Assembly: GCA_951640165.1 (NCBI GenBank)
Contig: OX621246.1
Span: forward strand, 5,915,001 to 5,979,000
DNA length: 64,000 bases
DNA from: Pseudoips prasinana
Taxonomy: Eukaryota; Arthropoda; Insecta; Lepidoptera; Nolidae
Direction: 5' to 3'
Within the stretch, counting starts at the first letter, position 1. Every line of letters begins with the position of its first letter. Under the pieces are notes generated by a model. That model saw nothing but the letters and a program-made list of their open reading frames with translations. It had not been told where the DNA came from and did not search any database. Both the position numbers and the translations under genes were made by a program. This document shows, piece by piece, positions 29,088-37,849 of this stretch.

Positions 29088-29455
29088 AATAATAATTATT
29101 CATACGCGGCCATCTGATTCCGAACTAAGCCGAGCTTGTATTATAGAAACCAGATAACTGATATACTACATTTAGGTACTGCTTTTTTTTGTGAATACAT
29201 GCTTTTATAGACGCCTCGCGGTTTTACCCGCGTTAAATTTTAAGTAAAGTTTCATCAATATCCGTTCGGTAGTTTTTGCGTGAAGAAATAACAAACATAC
29301 ACACTCACAAACTTTCGCCTTTATAACATTAGTGTGATTACACCCAGACTCAGAACAAACAGGCATGTTCATTCGCATAAAGTAACTTTTCTTGGTGGGA
29401 ATCGAACCCACTACCTATGGAGTGAAAGGCAAGTATCTACCAACCACGCCCGTCA
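29088..29455 (-). mobile_element. SINE-A split by a Helitron
   Basis: On the minus strand: GGGCGTGGTTGGTAGATACT (A box), CACTCCATAGGTAGTGGGTT with B box GGTTCGATTCCC, ATGCGAATGAACATGCCTGT, CTGAGTCTGGGTGTAA. Helitron sequence interrupts, then CTATAAAAGCATGTATTCAC, CAGTTATCTGGTTTCTATAA and GCTCGGCTTAGTTCGGAATC follow with an ATT-rich tail. Confidence 0.8.
29211..29337 (-). mobile_element. Helitron remnant (HEL) nested in SINE-A
   Basis: On the minus strand it starts TCACACTAATGTTATAAAGG, continues CGAAAGTTTGTGAGTGTGTA and ends TTTAACGCGGGTAAAACCGC. The terminal CAGCTAG is lost, so the 3' end is degraded. Confidence 0.75.
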
Positions 29456-29543
29456 ATGTGTATGTGCGTATGGAGCGGATGAACCCTCATATCCTAGTCG
29501 AATGCAATTGTAAATGTTTCTATTGACAAGTACAGCGTGTGAG

Positions 29544-30648
29544 TATTCAGTATTCAGTATTCTTTATTTCGTAAACATAGGTACGTATTACATGGGTGTT
29601 ATACAGGTATAAAGGTAAACCGCTATGTTTTGCCAACTTAATGACGTACAAAATTTAAATGTAAGAATTATCTTAACCTAGATTAAATTCAATAACAGTC
29701 ATGGAATTCATTAAACTATGTCAGCTTTTTGTTAACAATTAAAAGTCTTAAATTAATTTAATAGATCGGACCCTCGTATCACTCTTTGTCATTCATGAAA
29801 TCTGTGATGTAGCACTTATTCACGAGATATTCATACAAATAATTTTTAAATGACTCTGGACATTCTTTGCGCCTAATAGCCAGAGGTATGTTATTCGTTA
29901 TTAGATGCCATACCAATTACGCTTTTTGCAAATAAGGCTGTGGTGTGTGGGGCACCGCGTATGGTATTTACATGACGTCTAGAATTGAGAGATTCAAATA
30001 AATGCATATTACCTTTTACAAATACTCCCATTTCGAATATATACATCGAAGGTAGAGTTAATATTTTTAATTCTTGAAAAAACGGTGCACAGCTATCAGT
30101 TGATTGTAGTTTGCAGAAAGAACGTATACATTTCTTCTGTGCTTTAAAAATAATTTCTCTATCAGTTGAGTTACCCCAATAAATTATGCCGTATCTTATG
30201 TTAGAGGCGACATATGCATTGTATGCAACCAATACAGTGCTGCGATTTACGGTTTTCGATAATTTGTATAGAGCGTACGCAAATTGATTAAGTTTTTTAC
30301 ATAAATAATCTATGTGATCCTTCCAAGTTAAGAGACAATCTACTATAAGTCCTAGAAATTTAGCAGTATCTGTTTCAGAAATTGATTTAGTGTCATATTT
30401 AATTGTCAAGTTAGGTTTGTTAGTTTTTTGGTTAAAAGTCATTATTTTAGTTTTGTTGAGATTTATTTTTAAATTGTTATTTAATAGCCATTCAATCACG
30501 TTCTTGAGATCATTGTTAATATTATATTCTAATAAGTGAAGATCATTACCCGAAAATAGGATTGTGCTGTCATCAGCAAAAAGGATCATTTTATTATTGC
30601 AAACGGTGGGCATATAATTTATGTACATATTGAATAATGTGAGACGTT
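29544..30648 (-). mobile_element. 5'-truncated LINE (Jockey/CR1 group)
   Basis: Minus-strand element of about 1.1 kb: the C-terminal part of a reverse-transcriptase ORF, a 3' UTR with CTATGTTTACGAAATAAAG and a tail of three GAATACT units (29542-29562). GTGTGAG occurs on both sides (29537-29543 and 30649-30655) and is the likely target-site duplication. A related 3' end lies at 41167. The RT finger region and endonuclease are absent, as expected from incomplete reverse transcription. Confidence 0.75.
29779..30643 (-). pseudogene. Reverse transcriptase C-terminal half, one frameshift
   Basis: The main frame (245 codons, 30628 down to 29891) has the RT active-site motif ILFADDSTILF near its start, INLNKTKIMTF, a FLGLIVD block and the thumb-side RYGIIYWGN. 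These are conserved in Jockey/CR1-type ORF2. It stops at 29891 after MASNNE. A one-base shift restores NIPLAIRRKECPESFKNYL and then a stop at 29779, so the original C-terminus is about 37 residues longer. The aspartate block A and GVPQG motif lie beyond the truncation. Not functional. Confidence 0.8.
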
Positions 30649-30828
30649 GTGTGAGACGTTAGTCCACTCAGTATCAGTACTTTGTATGTATACATTTATA
30701 GAAATCCATTTTGTTTAATGGTTCACCTGATAGTTAGATTATCAGAGCGGCCGAAAGAGCGTTGCCTGCGTTTGAGAAAGGAAAAGGCTCTCTTCTCGAA
30801 GATATGGCATTTATAGATATGCTTATAG

Positions 30829-30945
30829 TTAATGTTCAGCTTCCATCCAGTCTGGGCTTCTCCGGAAGAAATCTCTTTATGCGATAAGACCGTCCATTAT
30901 AAATTCTATGGTTTTATTTCTTCTTATGGTGTAGGTCAGTAAACA
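30829..30945 (+). mobile_element. LINE 3' end fragment
   Basis: CTCCGGAAGAAATCTCTTTA then TGCGATAAGACCGTCCATTA and TTCTTATGGTGTAGGTCAGT parallel the 27655 copy (GATAAGACCGCC). The terminal AATAAAG and tail are not preserved. Confidence 0.45.
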
Positions 30946-30969
30946 TTATCATTTTTATTTGTACACATT

Positions 30970-31090
30970 ATAATAATAATTATTATAAAAAAATATCCTG
31001 GGACATTATTCACACACGGCCTTCCGATTCCAAACTAAGCTGAGCTTGTAGGTACTATGGAAACCAGATAAGTGATAAGTATACTACTTA
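30970..31090 (-). mobile_element. SINE-A 3' part
   Basis: On the minus strand ACTTATCTGGTTTCCATAGT, GCTCAGCTTAGTTTGGAATC, GGCCGTGTGTGAATAATGTC and CCAGGATATT followed by an AT-rich, ATT-type tail (30970-30990). Confidence 0.8.
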
Positions 31091-31202
31091 TACTTAATTG
31101 TATTACAATTTTAATTCGGAATAATATTCCGATTGAAACGAATAAAGTCTTCGTAAATATACTTCGTAAATATTATATAGATAATTAATAGTTTGTGAAA
31201 AG

Positions 31203-31350
31203 AAAGTTATGTACAACGGGCGGTCTTATCGCTGATGAGATGTGATTTCGTACAGTCGACTCTAGAATAGAATAATTGAAAGGAGTGAGAAACGCGTAGA
31301 AAGAGATGTAGAAGGAGGTTGTAGAGGTGTTGAAAAGGAGGTTGTGTAGG
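31203..31350 (-). mobile_element. LINE 3' end fragment
   Basis: On the minus strand CACATCTCATCAGCGATAAG then ACCGCCCGTTGTACATAAC, as in the 27655 family. Upstream is a C/T-rich segment (ACAACCTCCTTTTCAACACC). Confidence 0.45.
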
Positions 31351-31468
31351 TAACAATTAATTAATTAAATGAGAGATAAAAAGTAAAAGCGTAATATAAC
31401 AAGGTTTATTAGGAAGCTAAGTTGTCATTTAGTACCTAATAAGGAGTTAAATGGCAAGAAATCATATT

Positions 31469-31671
31469 CTTGCTAAGCTGAAGTGGCAGTGGGTGGCACA
31501 CATAAAGGTTCTCTAGTGGCGCCCGACGCCCACGGACCGGAAGTCGCCGCGTGGGCAGGCCCGTAACAAGGTGTACGACGATTTTGTGAGGGTTGCAGGA
31601 TGCTACGGGATCTGGTAGCGCAACATGGAGATTCTTAGTCTAGCTGTGAACGCTTTTCGGCTGCTATGATG
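31469..31671 (-). mobile_element. REP-G/J copy (type 2)
   Basis: On the minus strand ATCATAGCAGCCGAAAAGCG, CACAGCTAGACTAAGAATCT, CCATGTTGCGCTACCAGATC, CCGCGGCGACTTCC-type sequence and CACCCACTGCCACTTCAGCT then TAGCAAG. The type-2 continuation matches the copy at 60561. Confidence 0.65.
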
Positions 31672-31762
31672 TGTTTTAGTTTTTATATTTGACAGAGAAC
31701 CCCAATTAAAAGGATTGTAGAAGTACAAAAACGTAGTTTAACAGGTAGAAGAGTTAAAAAAG

Positions 31763-31829
31763 ACAAACTAAGCAGAACTTGTACTACGGAAACCAAATTA
31801 CTGATATACTACTTTTCTTTTCTTTTTGT
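31763..31829 (-). mobile_element. SINE-A internal fragment
   Basis: On the minus strand AGTAGTATATCAGTAATTTG, GTTTCCGTAGTACAAGTTCT, GCTTAGTTTG. Truncated on both sides. Confidence 0.65.
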
Positions 31830-31884
31830 AATGATGTTTTACTTTATCCGGTCATAATCGGAGATATTTTCATGGTCCGAAGAT

Positions 31885-32005
31885 GTCTGCAGATATGCTG
31901 ACCATAATAAGACCGCCTATTGTACATGTAGCTATTATAATTTTGCTCCCATGTATCTTATTAAATCTAATACCTTTGAAGTGCAATAAAAAGTATGTAT
32001 ATTAT
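31885..32005 (+). mobile_element. LINE 3' end fragment
   Basis: CTGACCATAATAAGACCGCC then TATTGTACATGTAGCTATTA and TTTGAAGTGCAATAAAAAGT, the same landmarks as at 27655. Confidence 0.5.
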
Positions 32006-32190
32006 ATAATTTCTTGCCCTTTCCGCATATTTCCACTTTATGATTGTTTCATATCGATGCCATAAACCTACTTATAAACTTTCTCTAATAACAACACATG
32101 TTAATATTAACTTTATCGGTTCAGAATGCCCACGTCAACGATACTTTCCAAAGTATTCTTAGTACTTAATTAATGTACTTATTTTTTTTT

Positions 32191-32272
32191 AAAGACCACG
32201 TGCGCACTATGGAATCTAATCCCTGTGTCGCGGGGTACTTTACAAACATATAATAGACGGACCCAAATTACT
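32191..32272 (-). mobile_element. SINE-C 3' fragment
   Basis: On the minus strand AATTTGGGTCCGTCTATTAT, ATGTTTGTAAAGTACCCCGC, GACACAGGGATTAGATTCCA. No head. Confidence 0.6.
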
Positions 32273-32359
32273 GTATGTATGTACTGTATGTATGTATTTT
32301 TATTATTTATTACTTAGTGGGCCTTTGAACTCGTGTCACAAGATGAAGTATAATAACAG

Positions 32360-32420
32360 TCCTGGCTAAATTTCAGTTATGGCGGCGTATCTCACCGGAG
32401 ACTAGCCAGATACACAACAT
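32360..32420 (-). mobile_element. SINE-B 3' end remnant
   Basis: On the minus strand TCTGGCTAGTCTCCGGTGAG, ATACGCCGCCATAACTGAAA and TTTAGCCAGG correspond to GGCTAGTCTCCATTAAGACT ... GGCCGCCGTGGCCGAAATTC in the copy at 60103. Confidence 0.55.
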
Positions 32421-32437
32421 TTATTGCTTGAATTTCA

Positions 32438-32830
32438 TTACCATGTCAGCCGGATGACGTCCACTGCTGGACAAAGGCTACCCCAAAAGATTAGCACAAT
32501 GGAGTTGTGTCCATCTTTTGGAGGGATATGCCATCATCACCACGCTTGGCAGACGGGGTGACGATGGCAGTATGATGGTCATAGTACAGACGCCAGCTCA
32601 TCAAGCTACCCCAATCTGTCAAATTGCCCCAATTGAAAGTGAACCTTATACTTTTGTAATAAAGTTGAAAATCTATAAAAGAAATTTGACAGAGTGTGGT
32701 AGCTGGATGTGCTGGCGTCTGTACATAGAGAGACGTTGATACCCGTTCTATGGGAGATATTCCCTGAGGTTGACTTCTACGCTCCCCACGGCATGAAATG
32801 GGGTGGCGATATTCATTGCTTGAATTTATA
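32438..32830 (+). mobile_element. REP-G/J composite copy with nested MITE
   Basis: Shows G (GTCAGCCGGATGACGTCCAC, TGCTGGACAAAGGC) running straight into J (CAATGGAGTTGTGTCCATCT, TTTGGAGGGATATGCCATCA, CACCACGCTTGGCAGACGGG), then after the MITE AGAGACGTTGATACCCGTTC, CCTGAGGTTGACTTCTACGC and GAAATGGGGTGGCGATATTC. The minus copy at 35975 has the same G-to-J junction, so G and J form one family. Confidence 0.7.
32585..32723. mobile_element. 139-bp MITE with 5-bp target duplication
   Basis: The ends TACAGACGCCAGCTCATCAA and its complement GGATGTGCTGGCGTCTGTA match over about 40 bp with four mismatches. CATAG is duplicated exactly on both sides (32580-32584 and 32724-32728). Removing the element plus one CATAG rejoins REP-J in register. 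No ORF. Superfamily not assigned. Confidence 0.85.
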
Positions 32831-32949
32831 ATCTAGAAATTTATATAAATGTTTTTGTTATAAGTGACTGTATTTTCAATTATCAACTTAATAAATATGA
32901 CATGTAAATTGGTTTTACGCACTAAAGAATTTTAATATGAAATTTACAG

Positions 32950-33080
32950 TGATCGTGTGTTTTAGCAAATACAGGCGCAATTTCTATCCCGCTCTCTCGA
33001 CCAGACTCGCTCTCAAGACTAGCTCAAGCAAAGCTCATGCTGTCCATAAGGTTGAACCTTCGGCTCTAGAATGATCTACG
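32950..33080 (-). mobile_element. SINE-B core, very diverged
   Basis: On the minus strand GAGCCGAAGGTTCAACCTTA and GAGAGAGCGGGATAGAAATT, then GCGCCTGTATTTGCTAAAAC, loosely follow the SINE-B core. Identity is low, so this is tentative. Confidence 0.35.
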
Positions 33081-33090
33081 ACATACGGAA

Positions 33091-34543
33091 GAGCACAACC
33101 CTAATTTTGACCGATATTCTCATTCTAATAAATACGTTATAATAACGAGGCAATCAACAGATTTCTTGCCGCCACATAGTATGAATAAATAAATAAATAA
33201 AAAAGGTTTATATTCACGTAGACTTTAAAAAAGCGTTTGTAAATAGTCAGAACATGTTTGTAGTAATATAGTTGTGTACATTATTATTTCTAGTAACATA
33301 GATATTTAGGTACACATTGTATTGATTGTATGAAAACATTTACTTATGAAAGAAGTTATACGTCTACACCACGATTTGAACTACAGTTTACGCTAACAAC
33401 CATTAGTTATTTTCCATTACATGATACTCAAATTTAGGGTTGCTACTAAAATGGTACAGCAACTAAAGTGGTGAATTATTAGGGCCCGCCTCGGTCGACT
33501 CTGCTTTTTGTACAGTATAATTTTTGTAATACTTATGTCAGGTGGGAACAAGTAGACATTTTGCTACATATTATTTCTATATAAATCCGCAGGTCAGATC
33601 CAAGTTAATAATATTATCTTATAGAGCACAACCCTCATTTGACCGATATTCTCATTCTTATAAACGAGGCAGTCAACAGATTTCCTGCCGCCCACATAGA
33701 ATGAAGGAAGCTATTTGTTTACACCGCAAGTTTAACTACAGTTTACGCTAAAACAACTGTTAGACCATCGTTTTATTGTTCATAGTTTGACCATTAAAAC
33801 GTTCGCCTGATCGTACCGATCTATTTATATATTTAATCTTTTCCGTAGTATGGAAATTCAATTTTAGGGAAATAGGGAATCTTTAGTTTTGGAGCATCAT
33901 ACGAAGATCTTCTGAAATAAATTTGCTTGGTTGGGTAATAAAATAATCGAATGTGAGGCAATTAGAAATTATATTTTAAATTGAAATAGTGGATCATTCG
34001 TATCGTTGGATAAAAAGAAGATTATTTTGTGTAGAGGAGGAGACGAAGATCTTCTGTAATAAATTTGGTTGGTTGGGTGACGATAGAATTGAATGTGAGA
34101 CAATTAGCAATTATATAATTGCAAAAAAGCAATTATACAATTAGAAATAAAGACGATTATTGGTGGAAAAATTAAGTTTAGATCTAGATGCCTTTATTTT
34201 ACTAAGCTCTAAAATTATTTGAAAAAGGAATTTAAGAAATTACACATTGATCAAATGGTCTTTTGCTTCTTAAGCTCTAACATGATTTAAAAAAGGAATT
34301 TATAATTATATTTTGTCCAAACGGTTCTTAAATATGACTGCATACTAAGTGACTCGCTCCTGGGGGCACCTTCTGTGGAGTTCATAACTACCGCTCAGGG
34401 CGATTATTGCCGTTTGGTTGTATGACAACTATCGTTCTATGTTACTACACAAAGACGCGAGACGCTCTTCCGATTCGGCACGGGAGGCATTCTTAATCTC
34501 GACACATGACGCTCAAATTTAGGACTCCTACTAAGATGGTACA
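33091..34543. repeat. Local duplicated segments
   Basis: 33091-33400 and 33624-33760 share GAGCACAACCCT, GACCGATATTCTCATTCT, ACGAGGC, TCAACAGATTT, TGCCGCC and AACTACAGTTTACGCTA. ATGATACTCAAATTTAGG (33421) matches ATGACGCTCAAATTTAGG (34505). ACGAAGATCTTCTG occurs at 33901 and 34043 with about 72 bp of similarity. GGAATTTA blocks recur at 34207 and 34275. It looks like an old, partly shuffled local duplication. Confidence 0.7.
33186..33344 (-). mobile_element. LINE-M 3' end with target duplication TATGAA
   Basis: On the minus strand: ATACAATGTGTACCTAAATA, TCTATGTTACTAGAAATAAT, TTCTGACTATTTACAAACGC, AAGTCTACGTGAATATAAAC then a (TTTA)n tail. It is flanked by TATGAA (33180-33185 and 33345-33350). 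The duplicated segment at 33624-33760 lacks the insertion, so both occupied and empty states are present. Confidence 0.85.
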
Positions 34544-34827
34544 GAATGTAGAATGTGTGCGTGCGTCACACGGCTGGTTTAACAGATTAAAAAAAAAAAG
34601 ATTGTATGTTACGTGATTTTGTAGTTGTTTTGATGCGATCTTAATAATGACTACTTTTAGTCGATATGTGATACTTGGTGTGTATTCTCATAAAGTTTTT
34701 GTTTAAATGGAACAGTGAAGGTCGTAATAGAGAATACATCATGATCAGCATAAATTTGTCTACTCAAAAGCCTCCTGAAGAAAAGGAGAGTATTAATCAT
34801 GACGCTTGGCAGATGGGTTATTATAAT
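34303..34827. other. No gene seen
   Basis: Unassigned sequence between the local duplications and a REP-K copy. Confidence 0.4.
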
Positions 34828-35124
34828 AAAAAAACCGGCCAAGTGCGAGTCGGGCTTGCGCACGGAGGGTTCCGTACCATCTATAAAAAAACGAGCAAAA
34901 ATTTGTCAATTGTTGTACGGGAGCCCCCTTAAATATGTATTTTATTTTGTTTTTTAGTATTTGTTGTTATAGCGGCAACAGAAATACATCATCTGTGAAA
35001 ATTTCAACTGTCTAACTATCATGGTTCGTGAATTACAGCCTGGTGACAGACGGACAGACAGACAGACAGCGAAGTCTTAGTAATAGGGTCCCGTTTTACC
35101 CTTTGGTTACGGAATCCTAAAAAC
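34828..35124 (+). mobile_element. REP-K copy, best preserved
   Basis: Starts AAAACCGGCCAAGTGCGAGT then CGGGCTTGCGCACGGAGGGT and TCCGTACCA. The middle holds TTGTTGTACGGGAGCCCCCT and AATACATCATCTGTGAAAAT. It ends CCGTTTTACCCTTTGGTTAC then GGAATCCTAAAAA. The 85-codon plus frame over its left half is not a gene. Confidence 0.75.
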
Positions 35125-35470
35125 GAAGTTATATATTTCTTAAACAGTTATTATGTACTAGTACCTACAATTGTTATCAATAAATTGTTTTCATAGATCT
35201 ACTTGTAAATAGAAATACCTAGAAGAATAAGTATTCTTTTGATAGATGGGAATAACTCGCGTGCGCACAATTTACGCACTGCTAGTTTATATTTCTTTAA
35301 TGAAAGAAACTTGATTCCACTGACTGATGCCTTTTACTAGGTTACCTGCGTAGTATATTTTAAAAGCTAAAGTACAGTCAGCAAATTCTTTAGTTTTCAT
35401 ATGGACTTAAAAATTAAATATTAACATTATTATTAAATAGGTATAATACGTTATATAATTCTACAAATTT
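35125..35470. other. No gene seen
   Basis: AT-rich stretch between REP-K and a Helitron remnant. Confidence 0.4.
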
Positions 35471-35638
35471 TATTAATGCGAATGCTTGTAATTATGGGTG
35501 TATGGATGTTTGTTACTTTTCCACGCAAAAACTCTCAAACGGATGTTGATGAAACTTTGTAGTAATATAGCTTTAGGTATATATCCGAATAACATGTAGG
35601 CTATAATTTATAAAGTTTAACGCGGGTTCAACCGTTAT
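35471..35638 (+). mobile_element. Helitron remnant (HEL)
   Basis: ATTAATGCGAATGCTTGTAA, GTATGGATGTTTGTTACTTT, ACGGATGTTGATGAAACTTT, TAATATAGCTTTAGG and TTTATAAAGTTTAACGCGGG TTCAACCG follow the family order. Both termini are decayed and the 3' hairpin is broken. Confidence 0.65.
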
Positions 35639-35836
35639 ACTGAACTACTGGAGACCGAGGATATAATCCTCGGTCCACCAGCCATTATGCTTAGCGTTTG
35701 TATACCATGGGAAAGCCTTTGATTTGAACGAAACCTCGGTCGTACTAAGGTCCCCAAGGGTGCCAAATCGACTACCGGTATATCGAGGTGTAAACTGTTT
35801 GTATACCGCCACTATGTTACTGTGACTCAAGGACCA

Positions 35837-35946
35837 GAGGCTCTACTGGCTAAGTCGCTGAAGATCGATTCCTTAAAAGGCTTCAAATAAATCAAGGCTA
35901 AAAATTACCTAATCAATCCTTAAATCGTCTTAGCCAGTAGATTCCC
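35837..35946. mobile_element. MITE-E, deletion derivative
   Basis: Holds the left arm (GAGGCTCTACTGGCTAAGTC, GATCGATTCCTTAAAAGG, TACCTAATCAATCCTTAAAT) joined directly to the last about 20 bp of the right end (CTTAGCCAGTAGATTCCC). The centre and most of the right arm are deleted. Confidence 0.7.
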
Positions 35947-35974
35947 AGAACTCGAAATCCATAGTGATTATGAC

Positions 35975-36075
35975 ATATAGCTGCAAAAGATGGACACAAC
36001 TCCATTGTGAAAATATTTTGGAGAGGACTTTGTCCAGTTGTGGAGATCATTTGGCCGACATGATGATCAGTTTTC
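35975..36075 (-). mobile_element. REP-G/J copy across the G-J junction
   Basis: On the minus strand ATCATGTCGGCCAAATGATC, TCCACAACTGGACAAAGTCC, TCTCCAAAATATTTTCACAA, TGGAGTTGTGTCCATCTTTT, GCAGCTATATGTC: the same G-to-J order as at 32438. Confidence 0.65.
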
Positions 36076-36126
36076 TGTGGGCTCTTGGACTCTTTATTAG
36101 GCATTAGGTAGATTTCTAATTTATTA

Positions 36127-36449
36127 GCCTCGTTGGTCTAGCGGAAGCGTGTTCAACATCCTGGGCTCAAATCCCGGGTCGCGCCAAACAGTGATCGTTA
36201 TCAGCCCGAAGTCTGATTGTTGGCGGTTTTACACCTCCATGCCTCGTAGAGCATGTAAAGCTGTCGGTCCTGTACCTGACCTCTTTCCGGTCGTGACGCT
36301 AGTCGTCCCATCGGATCATATGAGTGATGGAATAAAAAGTGCCCCAGTGTTTGCGCACACACTTGGGCACTATAATATGTCCTGCACAATTGGTTGGTGT
36401 ACATTAAGACTCGCCGCCGTGGCCAAAATTCGGTTGAGAGAACATTATT
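36127..36449 (+). mobile_element. SINE-B, near full length
   Basis: Head GCCTCGTTGGTCTAGCGGAA, GCTCAAATCCCGGGTCGCGC (B box), then TATCAGCCCGAAGTCTGATT, GGCGGTTTTACACCTCCATG, CCTCGTAGAGCATGTAAAGC, TCTTTCCGGTCGTGACGCTA, GCCCCAGTGTTTGCGCACAC, and the end ACTCGCCGCCGTGGCCAAAA with TTCGGTTGAGAGAACATTAT. The AAAAAGTGATTTTGGG spacer is deleted. The 100-codon frame is not a gene. Confidence 0.85.
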
Positions 36450-36485
36450 AATTTATTCTTTCTGAACTAGATAATAGAGTACACA

Positions 36486-36527
36486 GTATGGTGGCAACTA
36501 TATCCCCACTGCCTGGGAAGGGGTAAG
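36486..36527 (+). repeat. Short dispersed repeat
   Basis: ATGGTGGCAACTATATCCCC then ACTGCCTGGGAAGGGGTAAG recurs inverted at about 46720-46762 (CCTTTCCCGGGCAGTGGGAA). Identity unknown. Confidence 0.5.
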
Positions 36528-36792
36528 TCTTTTGTAGACACTACCTAGATTTAAAGTATAGACAAACTATTGTTACAGTTGTTTGTCATTTTAGAAATCG
36601 TCAGAAAATACTATGCATGCAAATGATATGCATTGTTTCTGTCATTACAAGTTTATATTTATTTTCCTATTAGATGTTCCCCTGGCGATAATTTAGTGAT
36701 ATTAGTATTACAATAAAACAGCAATGAACATAATATCTGCTTTAGTTTTCCTTATACAATATTTTCTTATTCATATAGACCGTAGATTTAAA

Positions 36793-36975
36793 TCATACGA
36801 ATATTATATATGCGAAAGTTTGTGAGTACAGATTTATGGATGTTTGTTACCCTTTCACGCAATAAATACTGATCGGATTTTGATGAAACATTGTAGTAAT
36901 ATAGGTTATATATCCGAATACCACATAGGCTAATTTATAGAGTTTGAAGCGGGTAATCCCGCGGGGCACAGCTAG
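36793..36975 (+). mobile_element. Non-autonomous Helitron (HEL)
   Basis: TCATACGAATATTATATATG, CGAAAGTTTGTGAGTACAGA, GATCGGATTTTGATGAAACA, and the end GAAGCGGGTAATCCCGCGGG GCACAGCTAG before T. Preceded by A at 36792. About 183 bp. Confidence 0.8.
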
Positions 36976-37009
36976 TACTTAAATATTAAAATTAATTAGT
37001 TGGTATTCC

Positions 37010-37225
37010 AGCGTTCCGCACAAGATCGTCAGTCCATCTTGGGCCTGCCCACACTGCGTCTTTCGGTCTGTGGTCGCGTCTTCGGGCTATATCGGTGACT
37101 CTCGTTCGCCTTGGGTTGCTGGAAACCGCTAGATGCAGATACCGCAAGACCCGCAATATGGAGATCTTTGGGGGAGGCTTTTGTCCAGCTGTGGACGTCT
37201 TTCAGCTGATATGATGTTGACTATG
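37010..37225. mobile_element. REP-G/J pieces in opposite orientations
   Basis: 37020-37110 is plus-oriented type 2 (AAGATCGTCAGTCCATCTTG, GCCCACACTGCGTCTTTCGG, TCTGTGGTCGCGTCTTCGGG). 37140-37225 is minus-oriented G (GACGTCCACAGCTGGACAAA). The pieces face each other; two insertions or a rearrangement are equally possible. Confidence 0.55.
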
Positions 37226-37239
37226 ATATTACATATATA

Positions 37240-37547
37240 CTAGGTGTGCCCCGCGGTTTTACCCGCGTTAAATTTTATAAATTATTACAGCTCCTGCCCC
37301 GTAAGTGATAGCGTGATAATATGTAGCCTACATGTTCACCCGACCTCTTAGTAATATTCATGCAAAATTTGAAGTAAATCCATGCAGCTGTTTGGGTTAA
37401 GCCCAGACATACATACAGACAAACAGACAAAAATTCTAAAAACTATATTTTTGGCTTCGTTATCGATTGTAGATCACTGCCCCAAGTATCCTTAAAAAAA
37501 ATCAATGTACAGTTTTGACTTTCATACGATTTTATTATATGTATGGA
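37240..37547 (-). mobile_element. Non-autonomous Helitron (HEL), long form
   Basis: On the minus strand it starts TCCATACATATAATAAAATC, contains AGTCAAAACTGTACATTGAT, GATACTTGGGGCAGTGATCT, a CTGTTTGTCTGT run and AATTTTGCATGAATATTACT, and ends AACGCGGGTAAAACCGCGGG GCACACCTAG. About 308 bp; the same long form is at 46014 and 60769. Confidence 0.85.
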
Positions 37548-37849
37548 TTGGAGTTGGTATTGCATAGAATCGGGGGCATTGTTGCTGTTAAATTAAGAAA
37601 AAAAAAACAGAACCATTCAGAAAAAAAAAAACAATTCGTTTACAAGTGATCATATCAAAATTAACGGTTTCCGAACGTTTCGATCAATCTAACATGATCT
37701 TATTAATCATAGATTAGTTATCATTAGACATGGTTTCACTTAGTTATGACCTGAATGTTGTATGTAGGTGTATGTTGCAATGCATCCGGTGTAGAGTTGC
37801 AGGCCGCCTACTATTTGTATACACTATGTCTATAACGATAACGTCATTA
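37548..37849. other. No gene seen
   Basis: Contains two A-runs near 37600 and 37622; nothing else supported. Confidence 0.4.

Noticed and set aside
36793..36975. HEL elements as captured gene fragments
   Set aside because: None of the twelve copies contains an exon-like frame; they share only non-coding family sequence.
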